This document shows positions 1 to 49,020 of a stretch of DNA of 64,000 nucleotides, piece after piece. The notes beneath the pieces were generated by a model. It searched no databases, had not been told where the DNA came from, and saw only the letters and a program-made list of their open reading frames with translations. Source of the stretch: Chaunax sp. Z400 (taxonomy: Eukaryota > Chordata > Actinopteri > Lophiiformes > Chaunacidae). The stretch spans positions 1,862,001 to 1,926,000 of the forward strand of contig CM075203.1 of the NCBI GenBank assembly GCA_037577475.1, written 5' to 3'. Position 1 is the first letter of the stretch. The number at the start of each line of letters is the position of its first letter. The translations under genes and the position numbers were made by a program.

Positions 1-1839
1 GTTGGAGACTCGTATTGATTGCCCTACGTTCTCTCCCTAACATTTTCTTGCACGGACCCCATGAAGAATAGTAATATTAAAACACTAGTCTACTGGCCGA
101 TCATCGGGGCATCCACACCGTTTTACCTGTCGATCATGTTTTTTAGAGGTCGGAAATCCCTAAATTTGATTTACTGGGTTGAACATTGTGATGTTGTCTG
201 AGGGTCGTTCCTCTTTAGGTGTTTCTTTTGTTTTTCCTGTTTTTGTGGCTTTATTTCTGTTTCTTTTGTTTTGACTGGCCAATCAGCCTTTTGTTTTGCC
301 ATTTGGGTTGTTTGCTTCATTGTCATTTAAGTATCGTTTAAAAAATCACTTTTGTGACTTTTTGCGATCATGTTAGTCCACATTTGTAAAAACAAACCTT
401 CTGGTGGTTGTAACTACCAAAATGCTGCAACACTGTTTTACTGCAAAGCTCCACAAATGTTTTTGTCATCACCCGACTTTCCATCAGCGTGAGTGTAACT
501 GATATTTTATTTTTGGGTGTCCTGTTCCTTTAAAAGCCATTTGTTGAACAGCAGTGATGGATAAACTGACTTTGTCCTCCCCTTAAATCAATATTACCTC
601 CCATCACACTAACAGAAACACTCACACTTACACTCGCAGTCTTACACAGGACCAAACAAACACAAACGTCTCCATTCTCATCCTCTAACTTTGGTGATGT
701 TGAGCAGTTTCCCCCCAAAAAAATTAGTTTAAATGACGCAGCAACGAAAACAAGATTATCCAGCAGAAACACGATAAATGTATTGCTGACCTCAGCTTTA
801 TCCCTTCAATGTTAGTGTCAAATAAATCATACTAAAAAAGGAAAATCCACACTAACTCTGTTTTTTACCACGTGGAACAGCACTAGACAAGGGCTTGGCA
901 CACATGCACTTTGTAGACTACTTAAACAGCACATCATTTAACAGGGAGAGAGATATTGCAAAATAAACGCTGACATGAGCGACATCGGGGCTCATGTGGA
1001 GCAGACGGTATGGAAGGAGTCGTAGCAGCAAGCAATAATAAACGCAGCAGGATCGTTACAGGAGCCCAAACCTCTCATGTTGTACCTTTCCTTTCCTTCA
1101 GATTCACTCCTCTGTGCAGGAGGATGATAACTAAACCATATGTGCAGGTAGAAACTTTAAAGTGGGGACAAAATCTCCGTTCCAGCTCTCAAACCTCAGA
1201 GGAATGAAAGATGGGATCTCTTTTTCACAAAAATACATATCAAATTGTGGAAAAAGTGGAAGCCAATCATTCCCAAAAATTCTTTTAAATTTTAAAAACA
1301 CTTCTGTCAAAGAGACATACACTGATTTCTTTTTTTCTTTTCATTGCCAAAATCTCTTTGTGCTTTTAAATGATGTGTGATGGACAGAAACGGTGCGACT
1401 AACCAGGCCAGTCAGGGAATGGAGCTGTGACACCAGGAAGCCTCTCAGACTGGAATAACAGTATGGATTTAAAATGCACTGGCCAGATAGCGCTGGCTTG
1501 TTTCAGTCTGTTTTATACAGCAAATTCCTTTTTCTTCTCAAAAGGAAACAAATCATGAATAAAAAAATGCTACAACAGGTTCCTAATGTGCACACAAACA
1601 CCTGTGTGTGGCGTAAAATAAGAAACCAACCGATAGCTGCACAGTTCAGAAGTATTGCCACGGGGCGAGATCCCGCCGTGTCTTTGAGTTTTGACCTCTG
1701 TCAGTCAATCTGTGCTGGCCAATGAAAACTGTACAAGAGGAAGAAGAGAAAGGGAGTGCATCTTTGTGTTTATCAAGTACTGAGCGACCGCCTTGGCGAC
1801 GCTGCAGGCAGTCAGAGAAGTTCATGGGTCTGAATTGCC
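1..1839 (-). other. Probable zmiz1 3' UTR and downstream sequence
   Basis: No coding segment was recognised here. The sequence directly after the stop codon should be 3' UTR. Only two AATAAA signals occur on the minus strand (about 506-511 and 250-255), so a UTR of about 1.3-1.6 kb is possible, or it may continue past the window. The stretch at about 420-535 resembles one arm of the fold-back repeat family seen at 13916-14665. Confidence 0.5.
506..511 (-). promoter_or_regulatory. Candidate polyadenylation signal (AATAAA)
   Basis: This is the first canonical AATAAA downstream of the zmiz1 stop codon on the minus strand, about 1.33 kb away. It sits inside a dispersed-repeat fragment, so use is uncertain. 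Confidence 0.3.
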
Positions 1840-38340
<36,501 letters not shown>

Positions 38341-38362
38341 GTTGATTGTCCCTCTTCGGCTT

Positions 38363-38377
38363 CTACCTTCCAGCCAT
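38363..38377 (-). other. Short upstream ORF (4 codons) in the zmiz1 leader
   Basis: An ATG five bases into the exon opens a four-codon frame (M-A-G-R) that stops at TAG, 22 bases before the main start. Its context is weak at -3 (T) but has G at +4. It would be present in any transcript that uses this acceptor. A regulatory effect is inference. Confidence 0.5.
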
Positions 38378-38462
38378 TAAACTGTAAACAGAACCACAGA
38401 CAAGTTTTAAAGCTCACTTCTTCTCAGGGACGCTGCCAATCCCATCACCAGCAGGATATTAC

Positions 38463-38468
<6 letters not shown>

Positions 38469-38497
<29 letters not shown>
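38469..38497. repeat. (GT)14 microsatellite, (CA)14 on the transcript
   Basis: It lies about 85 bases upstream, in transcript order, of the acceptor of the start-codon exon. On the zmiz1 strand it is (CA)n, a known binding type for hnRNP L. Confidence 0.95.
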
Positions 38498-38670
38498 ATA
38501 TTGATTTGGCAGGTGACGAGCGCTTCACAGAGCCCAAAGGATGACATTCCTTTCAGCTCCTGTGACACCCTTAACAAGCCCTGGCGGTCGCCCTGAACGC
38601 TACACCTTCGGAGAGGATGACTTAGAGAGGAGGTCTGACCGTGTTTTTACAGGACCTCAGGGTGAGAATG

Positions 38671-38671
<1 letters not shown>

Positions 38672-38740
<69 letters not shown>
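38672..38740. repeat. (AC)34 microsatellite, (GU)34 on the transcript
   Basis: This is a long uninterrupted AC array, complementary to the GT array at 38469-38497 and about 175 bases from it. Confidence 0.95.
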
Positions 38741-38742
<2 letters not shown>

Positions 38743-41429
38743 CAGCATTATCTCAGAAAACTGCATGAATCCCTTCCATCCCGGCCTGTGAGAACATTAA
38801 CTTGGCATGAGGCTCTGTGTTTACATTACTCAGCCATTATGTAATCTTTGGTTAACAATTATCTGTACCCTGAGCCCAGACATGCTCCACATCTGCCCCT
38901 CCTCCTCCTCCTCCCCCCCCCCTCACAGCGCACTATTGATTTTAACCAACCGGCTTATGGAAAACATCTTCCTCTCTCCTTTTGTCAGGAGGAATCATTT
39001 TTCACACAAGACAAACAATGGGGCTGTGATCTGACACGCTACATAACATCATCACAAGTTAGAAAGTATTACAAGCCACATTAAAGGTTATCAATTCGGC
39101 CTGTAGGGGATCTGATTTAATGGTCCCATCCAACATCAAATTAATATCAGACACTCAGGCTGTCAACACACAGAGACCTGCAGCTTCATGAGGAGGATCG
39201 AGTTAGTTAATCAGGACGTTTATGGGTTAGGGCTGCAAACTGACAAGAATATGATGATATGATGGGGGATGACGTGGAGTTACTACAGACCTACTGTTGT
39301 TAAAGCTGCACTAGAATGGAAATCCAGCAGCGATCAGAGAACTGGACAAGAACAGTTCATTTAAAGAAATAGTTCATTAGAACTCTGTCGACTCAAACTG
39401 CTCCAGACTTCTCCTGCTGCTACCTGTCGCTATCTTTCTACTGCCAACCTGCCCTCATGGACCTGTTTGCAGGTTTTTAGTCAATTTCTATGCTAACCAT
39501 GTAGCACAATGCTGTCTTTAGTCCATGTTTTCTATTAACATTAACATTATTATTGTGCATTTCTTTGTTTTGCATGTGTTGTTTGATTAGTCCCTGTGTT
39601 GCGTGTTTTAATTAGTGCTTAATATTGTAGTATTGTGTTTCATTTAAATCAAATATTTCCTCTTCCTTTTGCTCTTCGTGCTCACAAATGACGAATAACT
39701 TTGAAATTATAACTTTATATTCTGTTTTTCGGGGGACTTTTTTTAACTGTCTGTCCAGTGACTACAGATGAAAAATAGCCTCCTGGCTAACTGTGACACA
39801 TTTACAGCAATGTTCATTAATGAGCATCGTCCCTGTCAAATAAACCAATAAATAAAATAAATAAATAAACGACCATTTCTGAGTATTTCTGAGTAATTGT
39901 TCACGTTAAATCAATCATCTGACTTATGGTTCACACTAAACACAAAGTGAATTTTTCACACTGTGTGATTACACAGAAAGTCAACGTGAGCCATGAGAAG
40001 ATGCAAACTAGCATCAGGCAACGCGCCTTTCAGTTAACTTGACTAAAGATATAACAAAGGACTTTTACAACTGAAAAAACAGATTTGTTACTACAGAGGG
40101 ATTAAAGTATCTAAAAAGGTACATTTGGGTTCGAGTACTGCATTCCATGTACCGGTACCACATCGGTTTAAAGTGAACCTGAACCAATCAGAGATTACTT
40201 CTCTGCCATCTAGCAGTCGGAGGTCAAAAAACAACACAAAATCAATCCTTGCATAACTATTAATTCAAAGATGTCTGATGCAAAGTGATGCAAAGCCCTT
40301 CTTCTTCACCTCCCTCCTCCTGTAACTCATCCTGTCTCAGTCGCTCCTTCCTGCTACTGCAGAGGCATCTCTTCCTGCAGTGCATCATCCCGTCACTCAC
40401 CCCACGCCATCTTTCTCCATTAGCATCACACGGAGAGAAATCTCTCTGCACAAAGTGGAGGCGAGGTGAGGACTGAGAGAGAGAGAGAGGAAGAGGGAGA
40501 GAGGAAGGCAGCATGCTGCACCATACTGATAATGCTCACTTAGGGGTCTCTGGCTGGATTTAACGGCAGGGCCGGTAATCTACTCCACTAGACAGCTAAA
40601 GAGCTTTTATGCTACCTATTGGAGCTGCTCATGCCTGTGCTTGAGAGGAGACGAGGGCACACGAGTGCATTCCTCTCCATAAATTAGAAAGCTCATAAAG
40701 AAAGAGACATGAGAGCAGATTCTTCCTCTCTGCAGATATTAAGTATATGTTTGTTGATTCCAGACGTCTGAGAAGGAGGTCTAGACTCACTGGAGTGGAA
40801 TGAGAAACATCCTGATTTTAAGTGATCTGGGTAAAAAGGTTCATGAAAAATAAAAACAAGTAATAAATACCAACACCACTGTCATTAAAACTGCACCAAT
40901 GAGGAAAGAGTTTCCAGACTGAACCACAACAAAAGCTGATAATAAGTATTCATCAGAGACTGATGTCAAAAAAACAAATACAAGACTTAAAACACAAATA
41001 TCCACAAAAAAGGTAGTGATATCCATACAATCTGAGGATATTTATATTTAAAAATGTATTATTTTATTTTAAATAGCAAACAATAATATATATTAGTCTA
41101 ATAAATGTGCTTGATTTTATTCACTGGCACCTGCACCTTCTTATTACCTGCTGGGTGCAGGTTATGTGATCACCAGTGTTTGTTTTTCTGTCTGTTTGTA
41201 TGAAAGATATCTCAGAGTTATGAACTGATTCTGATGCCTTTTTGTAGAGGGACGGTTCCAGCAGGAGGAGGAGTTGATGAGAATGTAAATGTAAATAAAA
41301 TGAGTAAATGTTTAACAGTGTTATAGGAGGAGGTCATGTTTTCATCGCCGTTTGTTTGTTGGCAGAATATCTCAGAAAGTTCTTTACAGAGTTCAATGAC
41401 AGTTTGGATCTTTTGGAGATATCTTGTAC

Positions 41430-41465
41430 ACAAACAGACAAACAAACAAACAAACAAACAAACAA
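41430..41465. repeat. (AAAC)n microsatellite
   Basis: About eight AAAC-type units follow a CAAACAGAC start. They appear to be the tail of a degenerate dispersed repeat covering about 41190-41465 (TATCTCAGA motifs on each side). Confidence 0.8.
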
Positions 41466-41999
41466 GCATTGGTGATCACATGACACCCCCTCTACTGACA
41501 GAAATAAAACCATCACCTTAACCGATGCTGTCTGTCTGTGCACTGACTGTCTTTCCATCCCTGTCTCTGCTCCTGACACCGAGCTGCTCCTCGGTGAGGG
41601 CCTCCCCCGGACCATGATGCCCCTCAGCCACCAGCAGGTGTCTCCCTGGCCCTTCAAAGGCCCGGCCGGTGGCACAAAGAAGGTGGAGCGGTGTTGCTTT
41701 AAGCCTTTACAAGCTCTACAAATCCTCAGCTGCTGCTTCCTAACAGGGCCCACTCAGCCCGGCACTGCCTGTCTGACCTTGTGGTTATTGATGAGTGAGT
41801 CGACCTGCTCTCTCCGTCTCTCTCCCCCGTCTCTCCATCGATGTCATCTCTTACCTCCAGCAGTGAGTTAAAAGGAGGGGAAACAGAGGAGGCTGCCTTT
41901 TACCTTTTACCACCTCTGTTTTTTCTGTTAGACAAACGTTATAATGGTTCCTCTGACCTCCACCTGTCTTCACATGTTTACTTCCCTCGTATAATAATT

Positions 42000-42360
42000 T
42001 TAAAAAGTATTGCATTACAGTGCTGGGGAGTAATTTAATTTCCAGATATTCCCTTGCTCTAATTAAACACCAGTCCTTTGTTATATCTTTAATGACTAAC
42101 AAGAGCCAAATTAAAGATTAAACTCGCGATACTGTGAGATATGACAACAGATGCAATTATCAGCCTTTCTCCCTATTTACATGCTCTTAGATGTTATCAT
42201 TTATTATGCTCTCTGCACCATTACCTAATGCGATTTACCCCACAAACCCTGCTGCATGCTTCTGAGGGTATATCAGTGCAGATGCATGCGTTTATTTGAG
42301 GTTAATTTACTCAATTGCAAGGCAGGCGTTACACAACAAGTTGAGAGCTGTGGATTCCTG
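42000..42360. promoter_or_regulatory. Candidate conserved non-coding element
   Basis: This is a unique AT-rich stretch with repeated TAATT and ATTAAA cores (GTAATTTAATTTCC, CTCTAATTAAACAC, CCAAATTAAAGATTAAAC, GGTTAATTTACTC) and no satellite or mobile element. Assignment is by texture only. Confidence 0.25.
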
Positions 42361-43532
42361 AACAACAAAAGACACATGGGGGGGGCAGAGAGTGGGAGGC
42401 GAGGAGGGAGACCTGTTTTCCTTCCCTATTCGAGGTGGGAGCTAAAATGTACGTATGGAGTGGGAGCTGTAATAAAACGAAACGGGTGAAGAGATGCAGG
42501 CTGGGAACAAATATGAAAGGCAGTGGAGGATGGCGGCAAGGTGATGGAGCACCACCGGAGGATTGGATGAAATTATCTCTTTATAATCAGGGGGCTTCTG
42601 CATGGCTGCCTCCTCCATTGCCCAGTGACAGATGAGGCCTACCTCTTCAAATGGGCTTTTCACAGCGCTATCAGCCCACCTCTAGGGTAAAACAATGTTT
42701 TTCTTCCCCCCCGTACCACCACTTTAAAGGCTTTGTTTCCACACGGCGCCCTGCAGAGGACACGATTGTCTCCCATCAGACAGGGTCCACGTTTGTCTCC
42801 TTACATGATCATGTTACGTAAGTGTGCCTTGAAAAGGGCGTCGGGTTTAGTTTGATGATGAAGCTCTGCCACGGTGAGGACTGGAAGATGCTAAATAACA
42901 GAGAATGGAGACACTAAAAGCAGTCTAAGTAAGAAGGATTGCTGTTTGAACTGTCACACTGTTTGGAATCTATTTCAGACACCGAACCCAACCCTGCATC
43001 TTCAAAGAGACTGTTAATGTAAAGTAGACGAGTTGTGTGCCTCTGCTCTGCAGGATGAAAACCGTCTGAGGGGGAGAAGAGTAGACAATGATTAGCTTTA
43101 TCCCGCCACCACGGCAGAACAAATGGATCACGAACCCTCGCTGCTTTACACAGCTGAGCTGCCGAGGCACAGAGGAGTGGTAAACACATTTAATTTATTC
43201 ATTAAATGGCTTGTGAACCAAAACCACTCTGGGGTCGGGCACATCGCTGCTAAGAGGATATTTCCAGTTTATGACAACGTGGCCTTCATTGTCATACTTT
43301 CAGTCGTTGGTTATGGTGACAGTAGTCAAGTTGGGTGGGTTTCCAGTGTTCAAACTGGCTTCCTGTCATGCAGACTGGCTGAACAGGCATTTGTCTGGTG
43401 TAGGTGGTGAGGGCTAGCAGCATGCAGCTAGGTGGCGAAGAGGTAGGACTTAATGGGGGTGTGGCATTATGATGATGTATTATGTGTGCAAGGCACCTAA
43501 AATGTTACACTAGATGCAGACACTGCTGTATT

Positions 43533-43945
43533 AAGGCTCATCTATAATCCATTTATGTATAAAAATAGATACGTCCGTTTCAAACGGTGTGTCCGTTAAC
43601 GCCCACATGCTTCCATGCATCTTTTACGTTGGCATCGATACATCCACAAGAGGGCAACGAAGAGTCAAAAGGTTCGACAACAACAAACATGGCGACGGTC
43701 AGAGGAGGTTGTGATGGGTACGATGTCAGGACGTAGAGTTTTTTTTCACTTAGCTTGTTTCCGTACACATCTGTCCTGCCTTGCTTGAATTGTAGCTACA
43801 CTGCCCCCAGCTGTTTCCGGTGGTGTTGCTCCTCTTTGTCCGAATCCGTAAGCTCTACGAAAACGTGCCTAAGTACGTATGAAATGAATGCAGAGTACGT
43901 ACGGAAGGCTCAGTCCGTATCCGTATCCATCTTTGCATGTGGAGT
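43533..43945 (+). mobile_element. TIR element family A copy, right end lost
   Basis: The left edge is AAGGCTCATCTATAATCC. The body has GCCTTGCTTGAATTGTAGCT, GTTTCCGGTGGTGTTGCTCC and CCGTAAGCTCTACGAAAACG. The right terminal repeat has diverged or been deleted. Confidence 0.7.
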
Positions 43946-44217
43946 CATTATGTCGATGTTGGTTTGTTCAGTTTAAACAAACAAAGGCGGCGTAGCGAAC
44001 GTTGTAATGCAGCCTAATGCTCGGATACGTGCTACGATATATTCATTTTGATCCGCTGCTGTTTGTCCGGTTAAACTTCCTCCAATATTTCTTAACTTAT
44101 ATTGCGAAGTGTAATGTTTGAAATGTAGCCAATGAAATATTTTCTTGCTCTTACAACATTTTGATGTTTATCCTGAGATGAAGAAAAGTTAACTTGAATA
44201 GTTGCTGTGAGAAATAA

Positions 44218-44330
44218 AATGTGTCACAGCTGTCTTGATGGATTTTGGTGTGACTGCACTCCCATTTATGGGCTCAATGGGAGCGGATGCTGGTGACAAG
44301 TGTGACACCTAGTGGAAAAAGGGTTTGAAC
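44218..44330. repeat. Short dispersed repeat (family B)
   Basis: CTCCCATTTATGGGCTCAAT, followed by AAGTGTGACACCTAGTGG, matches sequence at about 35740-35850 and more weakly at about 52225-52310. The source family is not recognised. Confidence 0.55.
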
Positions 44331-45852
44331 ATTTTCACCCAACCCTACACAGTACTACAACAAAGTCCCACAGGGTAGAAATGAGCCATCAGACGGTTTC
44401 ATTCTGCACAAACCCCAGTGAATTAACAGTAAGTTAAATCCTCATTGAGAACTTTATAGGAGACGTTTACGTACGTATGGAGGTGGACTGAGTCTCGCAG
44501 GCAGACAGACAATCACACACACACACATAGATCTTCTCACCTTCCCTTGAGTGCTGGACTGGCATCATGATACCATAACAACACCCTCAGTCACTCCTAA
44601 TGTGCTTTACAACAACACTATGGGCAGGGTGTTACACCTCTGCAGAGCCGTGTGAAACGCCCCCCCCCACTAATCGAAAGCACTGCTGACACTATTAAAA
44701 GTGAATGAGGCGGCGTGAACGGAGGAATCAGCATCACCTCATGGGAAACACGGCGGGACGCGCTGCTCAAGGTGACGGCGCCCCCCCCGTGTCCTCTGCC
44801 GTAGGTGAACCAGGCAGTAAAGGACTAATCTGCACCGTCGTCGACGAGGGCTCGGCTGTTTGTAGCACTTGCTTAAGGGTGATAAAGATGAGGGAGGAGG
44901 CGGAGGGGAGGAGGAGGAAGAGGAGGGGTGGAAGCATCTCTTCACCCCTCATGATTTTAATGAGGCCCGATTCAGAGACGTGTCTTGTTTTCTTCCGACT
45001 GTCGGCCGAGGCCGGCGTGAAAGCTCCCCTTTAATTATCTCAACATTGTAGAGACGCCGTTTTTTCTTGCACCGAGGGAGGGGTGTTTGGTTTGGAGAGG
45101 GCGGCTGTAGGACTCCAGGTGTCTGCCTGGTTTCTCTGCCTGGTGAGTGGCCAGAGGACAAAGCTGTGTTTGTTCGACGGAGGGAAAAAGCAGAACGGAT
45201 GGAAATGTGTACGAATCGGCGCCGCTTCCATTGTTGCTTCACAGAATGTGCCATAATCCTCGGCAGGCTCCATCCAGAGCTGGCACGGAGGATAATATGC
45301 GCTGCCTCCTGCCCGTCCCACCTCCCTGCTCCACCTCCCCTCCCCTCAGCCCTTCTCCCATCACCTCCTCCCCCCCCCCCCCCTGTTCCTCTGCTGCACA
45401 GCCACTCGAGTGCACACACTCTCACACCTCCCCACATGGCTCCTTAACAGGCTTGGGAATGGATTTCTTTTATTTAATGTGGTTTGGTCTGCAGCTCCAG
45501 CGGCAGCCGTGAGCGAGGGTGGGCCGGCAGTTGTGCCACTCACTCACACAAACACACTGGATCCTGGGAGCCCTGCTGCTTCGGTCGCTGTTCACTGATC
45601 TCACTCTTCCCCTCTGTCTTTCTCCATCTCCCATTCTTCCTTTAACTCCCTCCTTCTCCCTCCCTCCCTCCCTCTCTGCCCTCCAACTTTTTTTTTTCTC
45701 CCTGACAGCTCACATAAGCAACCCTCCTGGATTCCTGCGGGAGCCCCACGTTCAGTACACAGAGATTGTTCAGCCATCAGGCACATCTGCAGCGTGATTA
45801 GAAAAGCAAAGGGAGCGCGGTGGTGGGGGCAGGAGGTGGTTGGTTGAAGCCC

Positions 45853-45928
45853 CCACCACCACCACCACCACCGCCGCTGCTGCTGCTGCTACAACCACCC
45901 CTCCCCACCTCCGGCAGCAGCAGCAGCA
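45853..45928. repeat. Trinucleotide cluster (CCA)n, (CTG)n, (CAG)n
   Basis: A (CCA)n run leads into about five CTG units (about 45876-45890). A (CAG)5 run follows about 25 bases later, so CTG and CAG arms could pair. Confidence 0.8.
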
Positions 45929-46095
45929 GTAGAAGAAGAAAACAGAGGGCCAGAGATCACAGAGGGGCTAAGCAATATCTCCTCTCTAACCGAGTATAAC
46001 GTTTCACCAAGTCTCAGAGGCCTATCACCACCTGCGATTTAAAAGAGGCAGATGGGGGCCAGTCTCTCTTCACAATAGCCCCCACCTACCCTTTA

Positions 46096-46512
46096 AAGGC
46101 TCATTTATGCTCAAAGTTAAAGACGGATACCGATATAGATGATCATATGGATGATCATATGGATGATCATATAGATGATCATATAGATGATCATATGGAT
46201 GATCATATGGATGATCATATAGATGATCATATGGATGTACTCTGTGATCATTTGGCCCGTATTTGTGCACATTTTCTGCTATGAATGAAATGGTGCAGTA
46301 CCACTGGCCATCATTGGGGGCAGTGTAGCCATAACTCGAGCAAGAGCTTTTGGGAATGACATTCATCATCAGTTTCTAAACTTGTTGTCAACACGTTTGA
46401 CTCTTCACTGCCATCTAGAGGATGTATCAACGCCGACATAAACGACGTACGGAAGATAGTGGGAGATGCATCATTTTTATTTTCGTACATAGAGGGAATA
46501 TAAATGAGCCTT
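46096..46512 (-). mobile_element. TIR element family A, complete copy with internal satellite
   Basis: The left end AAGGCTCATTTATGCTC and right end GAATATAAATGAGCCTT are inverted over at least 13 bases. The orientation is opposite to the 28864 copy. Inside, 46138-46236 holds about eight units of a 12-bp repeat (GATGATCATATG). No open frame of interest is present. Confidence 0.8.
46138..46236. repeat. 12-bp minisatellite with palindromic units
   Basis: The units are GATGATCATATG or GATGATCATATA. ATGATCAT and CATATG are each self-complementary. The array lies wholly inside the 46096-46512 element. Confidence 0.9.
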
Positions 46513-46650
46513 AACTCACTCAGCTATCAGAGGAAGCAGAGACAGAGGAGATGCAGACATGAGGAGCATCATCAAGGTTTCTCCATCTCCGCTTTGCCCT
46601 CTACGGCATCCATCCTTTTAATTTCCTTCCACCCTTGTGCTAATAGCAGG

Positions 46651-46684
46651 GGTGTGTGTGTGTGTGTGTGTGGTGGTGGGGGGG
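46651..46684. repeat. (GT)n followed by a G-rich run
   Basis: About ten GT units grade into GGTGGTGGGGGGG. Confidence 0.85.
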
Positions 46685-47762
46685 TCAAGTCGCCTGGGGT
46701 CCTGGAGGCAGCACAGATGAGCCACATGACTCCGTGCCGTCTCCAGAGCTAGCAGCTAGCAGCTAGCCTCGCCGCGGTGCTCTGTCGGCCTCGCCGCCCG
46801 CCGCCACGCTCCCCTCTGCGCTTTGCAACCCTGCAGGAACTTTGGAGGCGTGTGATGCATGATGTAAACCTGCACTAACTGCTGCAACCGCTGAATTCAC
46901 ACCCTCTCACAGAAAGCTGTCTCTTTGTCTTAAAAATCACCTTTGACTGTGAGCACAGGGAGAAGTCAAAGAGCTATTTTATTCCATTTGGCTGAGTGAT
47001 ATTGTTGCTGTGCAGGTGTCGACTTCAGACAACTTGAGCGAGAGCCCTCCCACTTTCTTCTTTTATTCCTCTGCTCTCTTTTTTCCTGCCACTCTGCTGG
47101 TTTATTATGTATTCAGCTCATGTGTCCCTCCTGTGAGTGGCTGTTCATTTTCCACATGCCACGCTTAATCCGGCCAGCTAAAACTTTGAAATAGCAGGAG
47201 GTGCAGACGCAGCCGCTACCAAGGAGGAGCCATTATGAGGTCTGGGAGGGAGAGACTGATAGTGCTGGGGGGTGGGGAGAAGTGACAGGCAAGCTGCAAA
47301 ATACATGGGAAGGAATTCAAAGAAGGCTGAGAGCTGGACACAAGGATGTGCATGTTTGTGCATTCGCTGCCTTGCAAGGGTGCAAGGTGCACAGGTTGTG
47401 GTGATAAGTTAGCTCTGTGTGTTTTTGATGGGGTTACTGGTGTGGGGATGGGATGGAGGGCCTCCTTGTCTCCATTGTGCTGGTGACCTTTGGCCTTTTG
47501 TGACTTTGAGTGAATGGGAGGAGAGAGAGTGAGGGGGGAGAGATTTTAAATAGTGCATGAGCTCAACCTGCCCAGACGCTGATGGACAGCAGCAACATGA
47601 GCTTTCTCTGTTTCACCGAAGAAGCCTGAGAAGATGTGGCATCAAACTGACAGCAGCAACATCTCTATTTTAAAGTTTCATTAGCAGAGTTTCTGCATCG
47701 ACTATTATTATTCATCTATTATTGCTTTATAAATCCATTCCTTAATCTCTATAATGCCTCTA

Positions 47763-48600
47763 ATTGTTTGAAATGACAAAGGAGACGTCTTTAAATTACT
47801 TGTTTTTTCTGATCCACATGTCAAAATTCAAAGATATTCAGTTTGAAATGATAACAAACCAAACCAACCAACCAACCAACCAATAAACCAACCAAAACCA
47901 AAAACTAAGGAACAACCAACAAACCAACCAACCAACCAACCAACCAATAAACCAACCAAAACCAAAAACTAAGGAACAACCAACAAACCAACCAACCAAC
48001 TAAAAAACCAAAACCAAAAACTAAGGAACAACCAACAAACCAACCAACCAACTAAAAAACCAAAACCAAAAACTAAGGAACAACCAACAAACCAACCAAC
48101 CAACTAAAAAACCAAAACTAAGGAACAACCAACAAACCAACCAACCAACCAACCAATAAACCAACCAAAACCAAAAACTAAGGAACAACCAACAAACCAA
48201 CCAACCAACTAAAAAACCAAAACCAAAAACTAAGGAACAACCAAACAACCAACTAAAAAACAAACCAACCAACCAAATGACCAAAAATACAAACCAACCA
48301 ACCAATAAACCAACCAACCAACTAAAAGACCGAAAAAACAAACCAACCAATTAACCAACCAACCAACCAACCGGTTGGTTAATTGGTTTGAAATAACAAA
48401 GGAGACATCTTTAAATTGCTTGTTTTTTCTGATCCACACCTCAAAGTTCAAAGATATTCAGTTTGAAATGATACCAAACCAAACCAACCAACCAATAAAC
48501 CAACCAACCAAAAACTAAGGAACAACAAACCAACCGACCAACCAACCAACCAACCAGTCAACCAACCAGTCAACCAACCACAGGGTGAAAACATAACCTC
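47763..48600. repeat. AACC-type minisatellite in a duplicated frame
   Basis: Two copies of about 100 bp (47763-47862 and 48382-48480, TTTGAAATGACAAAGGAGAC and AAAGATATTCAGTTTGAAAT type) each run into AACC arrays. Higher-order units of roughly 50 bp contain CCAAAACCAAAAACTAAGG. The first array is about 520 bp. The flank resembles part of a common fish hAT-type short element. Confidence 0.85.
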
Positions 48601-48689
48601 CTCGGTATCATAAAGATAGCCATCAGTTTTTGCTAATGCTAATAAGCACCAGAACAAACTAACAGAATTGGACTCTTTGCATGAACTTC

Positions 48690-49020
48690 TTCATGTTTTT
48701 GTGTCCGGACAAACATTCTTCTCAGACCCCCCACAGACCTGCATCCCCAGCCTCTATCTGGCCTGACTCATGGAGAAATATTTTTATATCAGCAGATAAC
48801 CTCGCTGAACGGGCTGATCCTGCATTAGCAGCTCACTCCTATCTGCTGCCATCAGTCCCTCCGGGGGAGAAACCTCTCATTCCACAAACGTGTTCAATTA
48901 AAAAGAGCAGAGTGCACTGAGAGGGCCGGCGAGGGGCCATTCCCTGCGCCCGTTTGATCTGGATTTCCTAATTGGTCAATGACAACACATTACCAGACAG
49001 GCGGACGCTTGATATGCACC
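48690..49020. promoter_or_regulatory. Candidate conserved non-coding element
   Basis: This is unique sequence of balanced composition with TTCCTAATTGGTCAATG and TGTTCAATTAAAAAG and no repeat signature. Assignment is by texture only. Confidence 0.22.

Noticed and set aside
38541..38844. Poly-(His-Thr) frames on the plus strand
   Set aside because: They are the (AC)34 microsatellite read in two frames.
44700..45800. Several overlapping frames of 90-160 codons on both strands
   Set aside because: They arise from C/T- and G/A-rich low-complexity DNA with few stops. No splice structure, motif or consistent frame was seen.
48021..48657. Long Trp/Leu/Val/Gly-rich frames on the minus strand that look like membrane proteins
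   Set aside because: They are translations of the AACC/GGTT minisatellite and carry no other gene signal.
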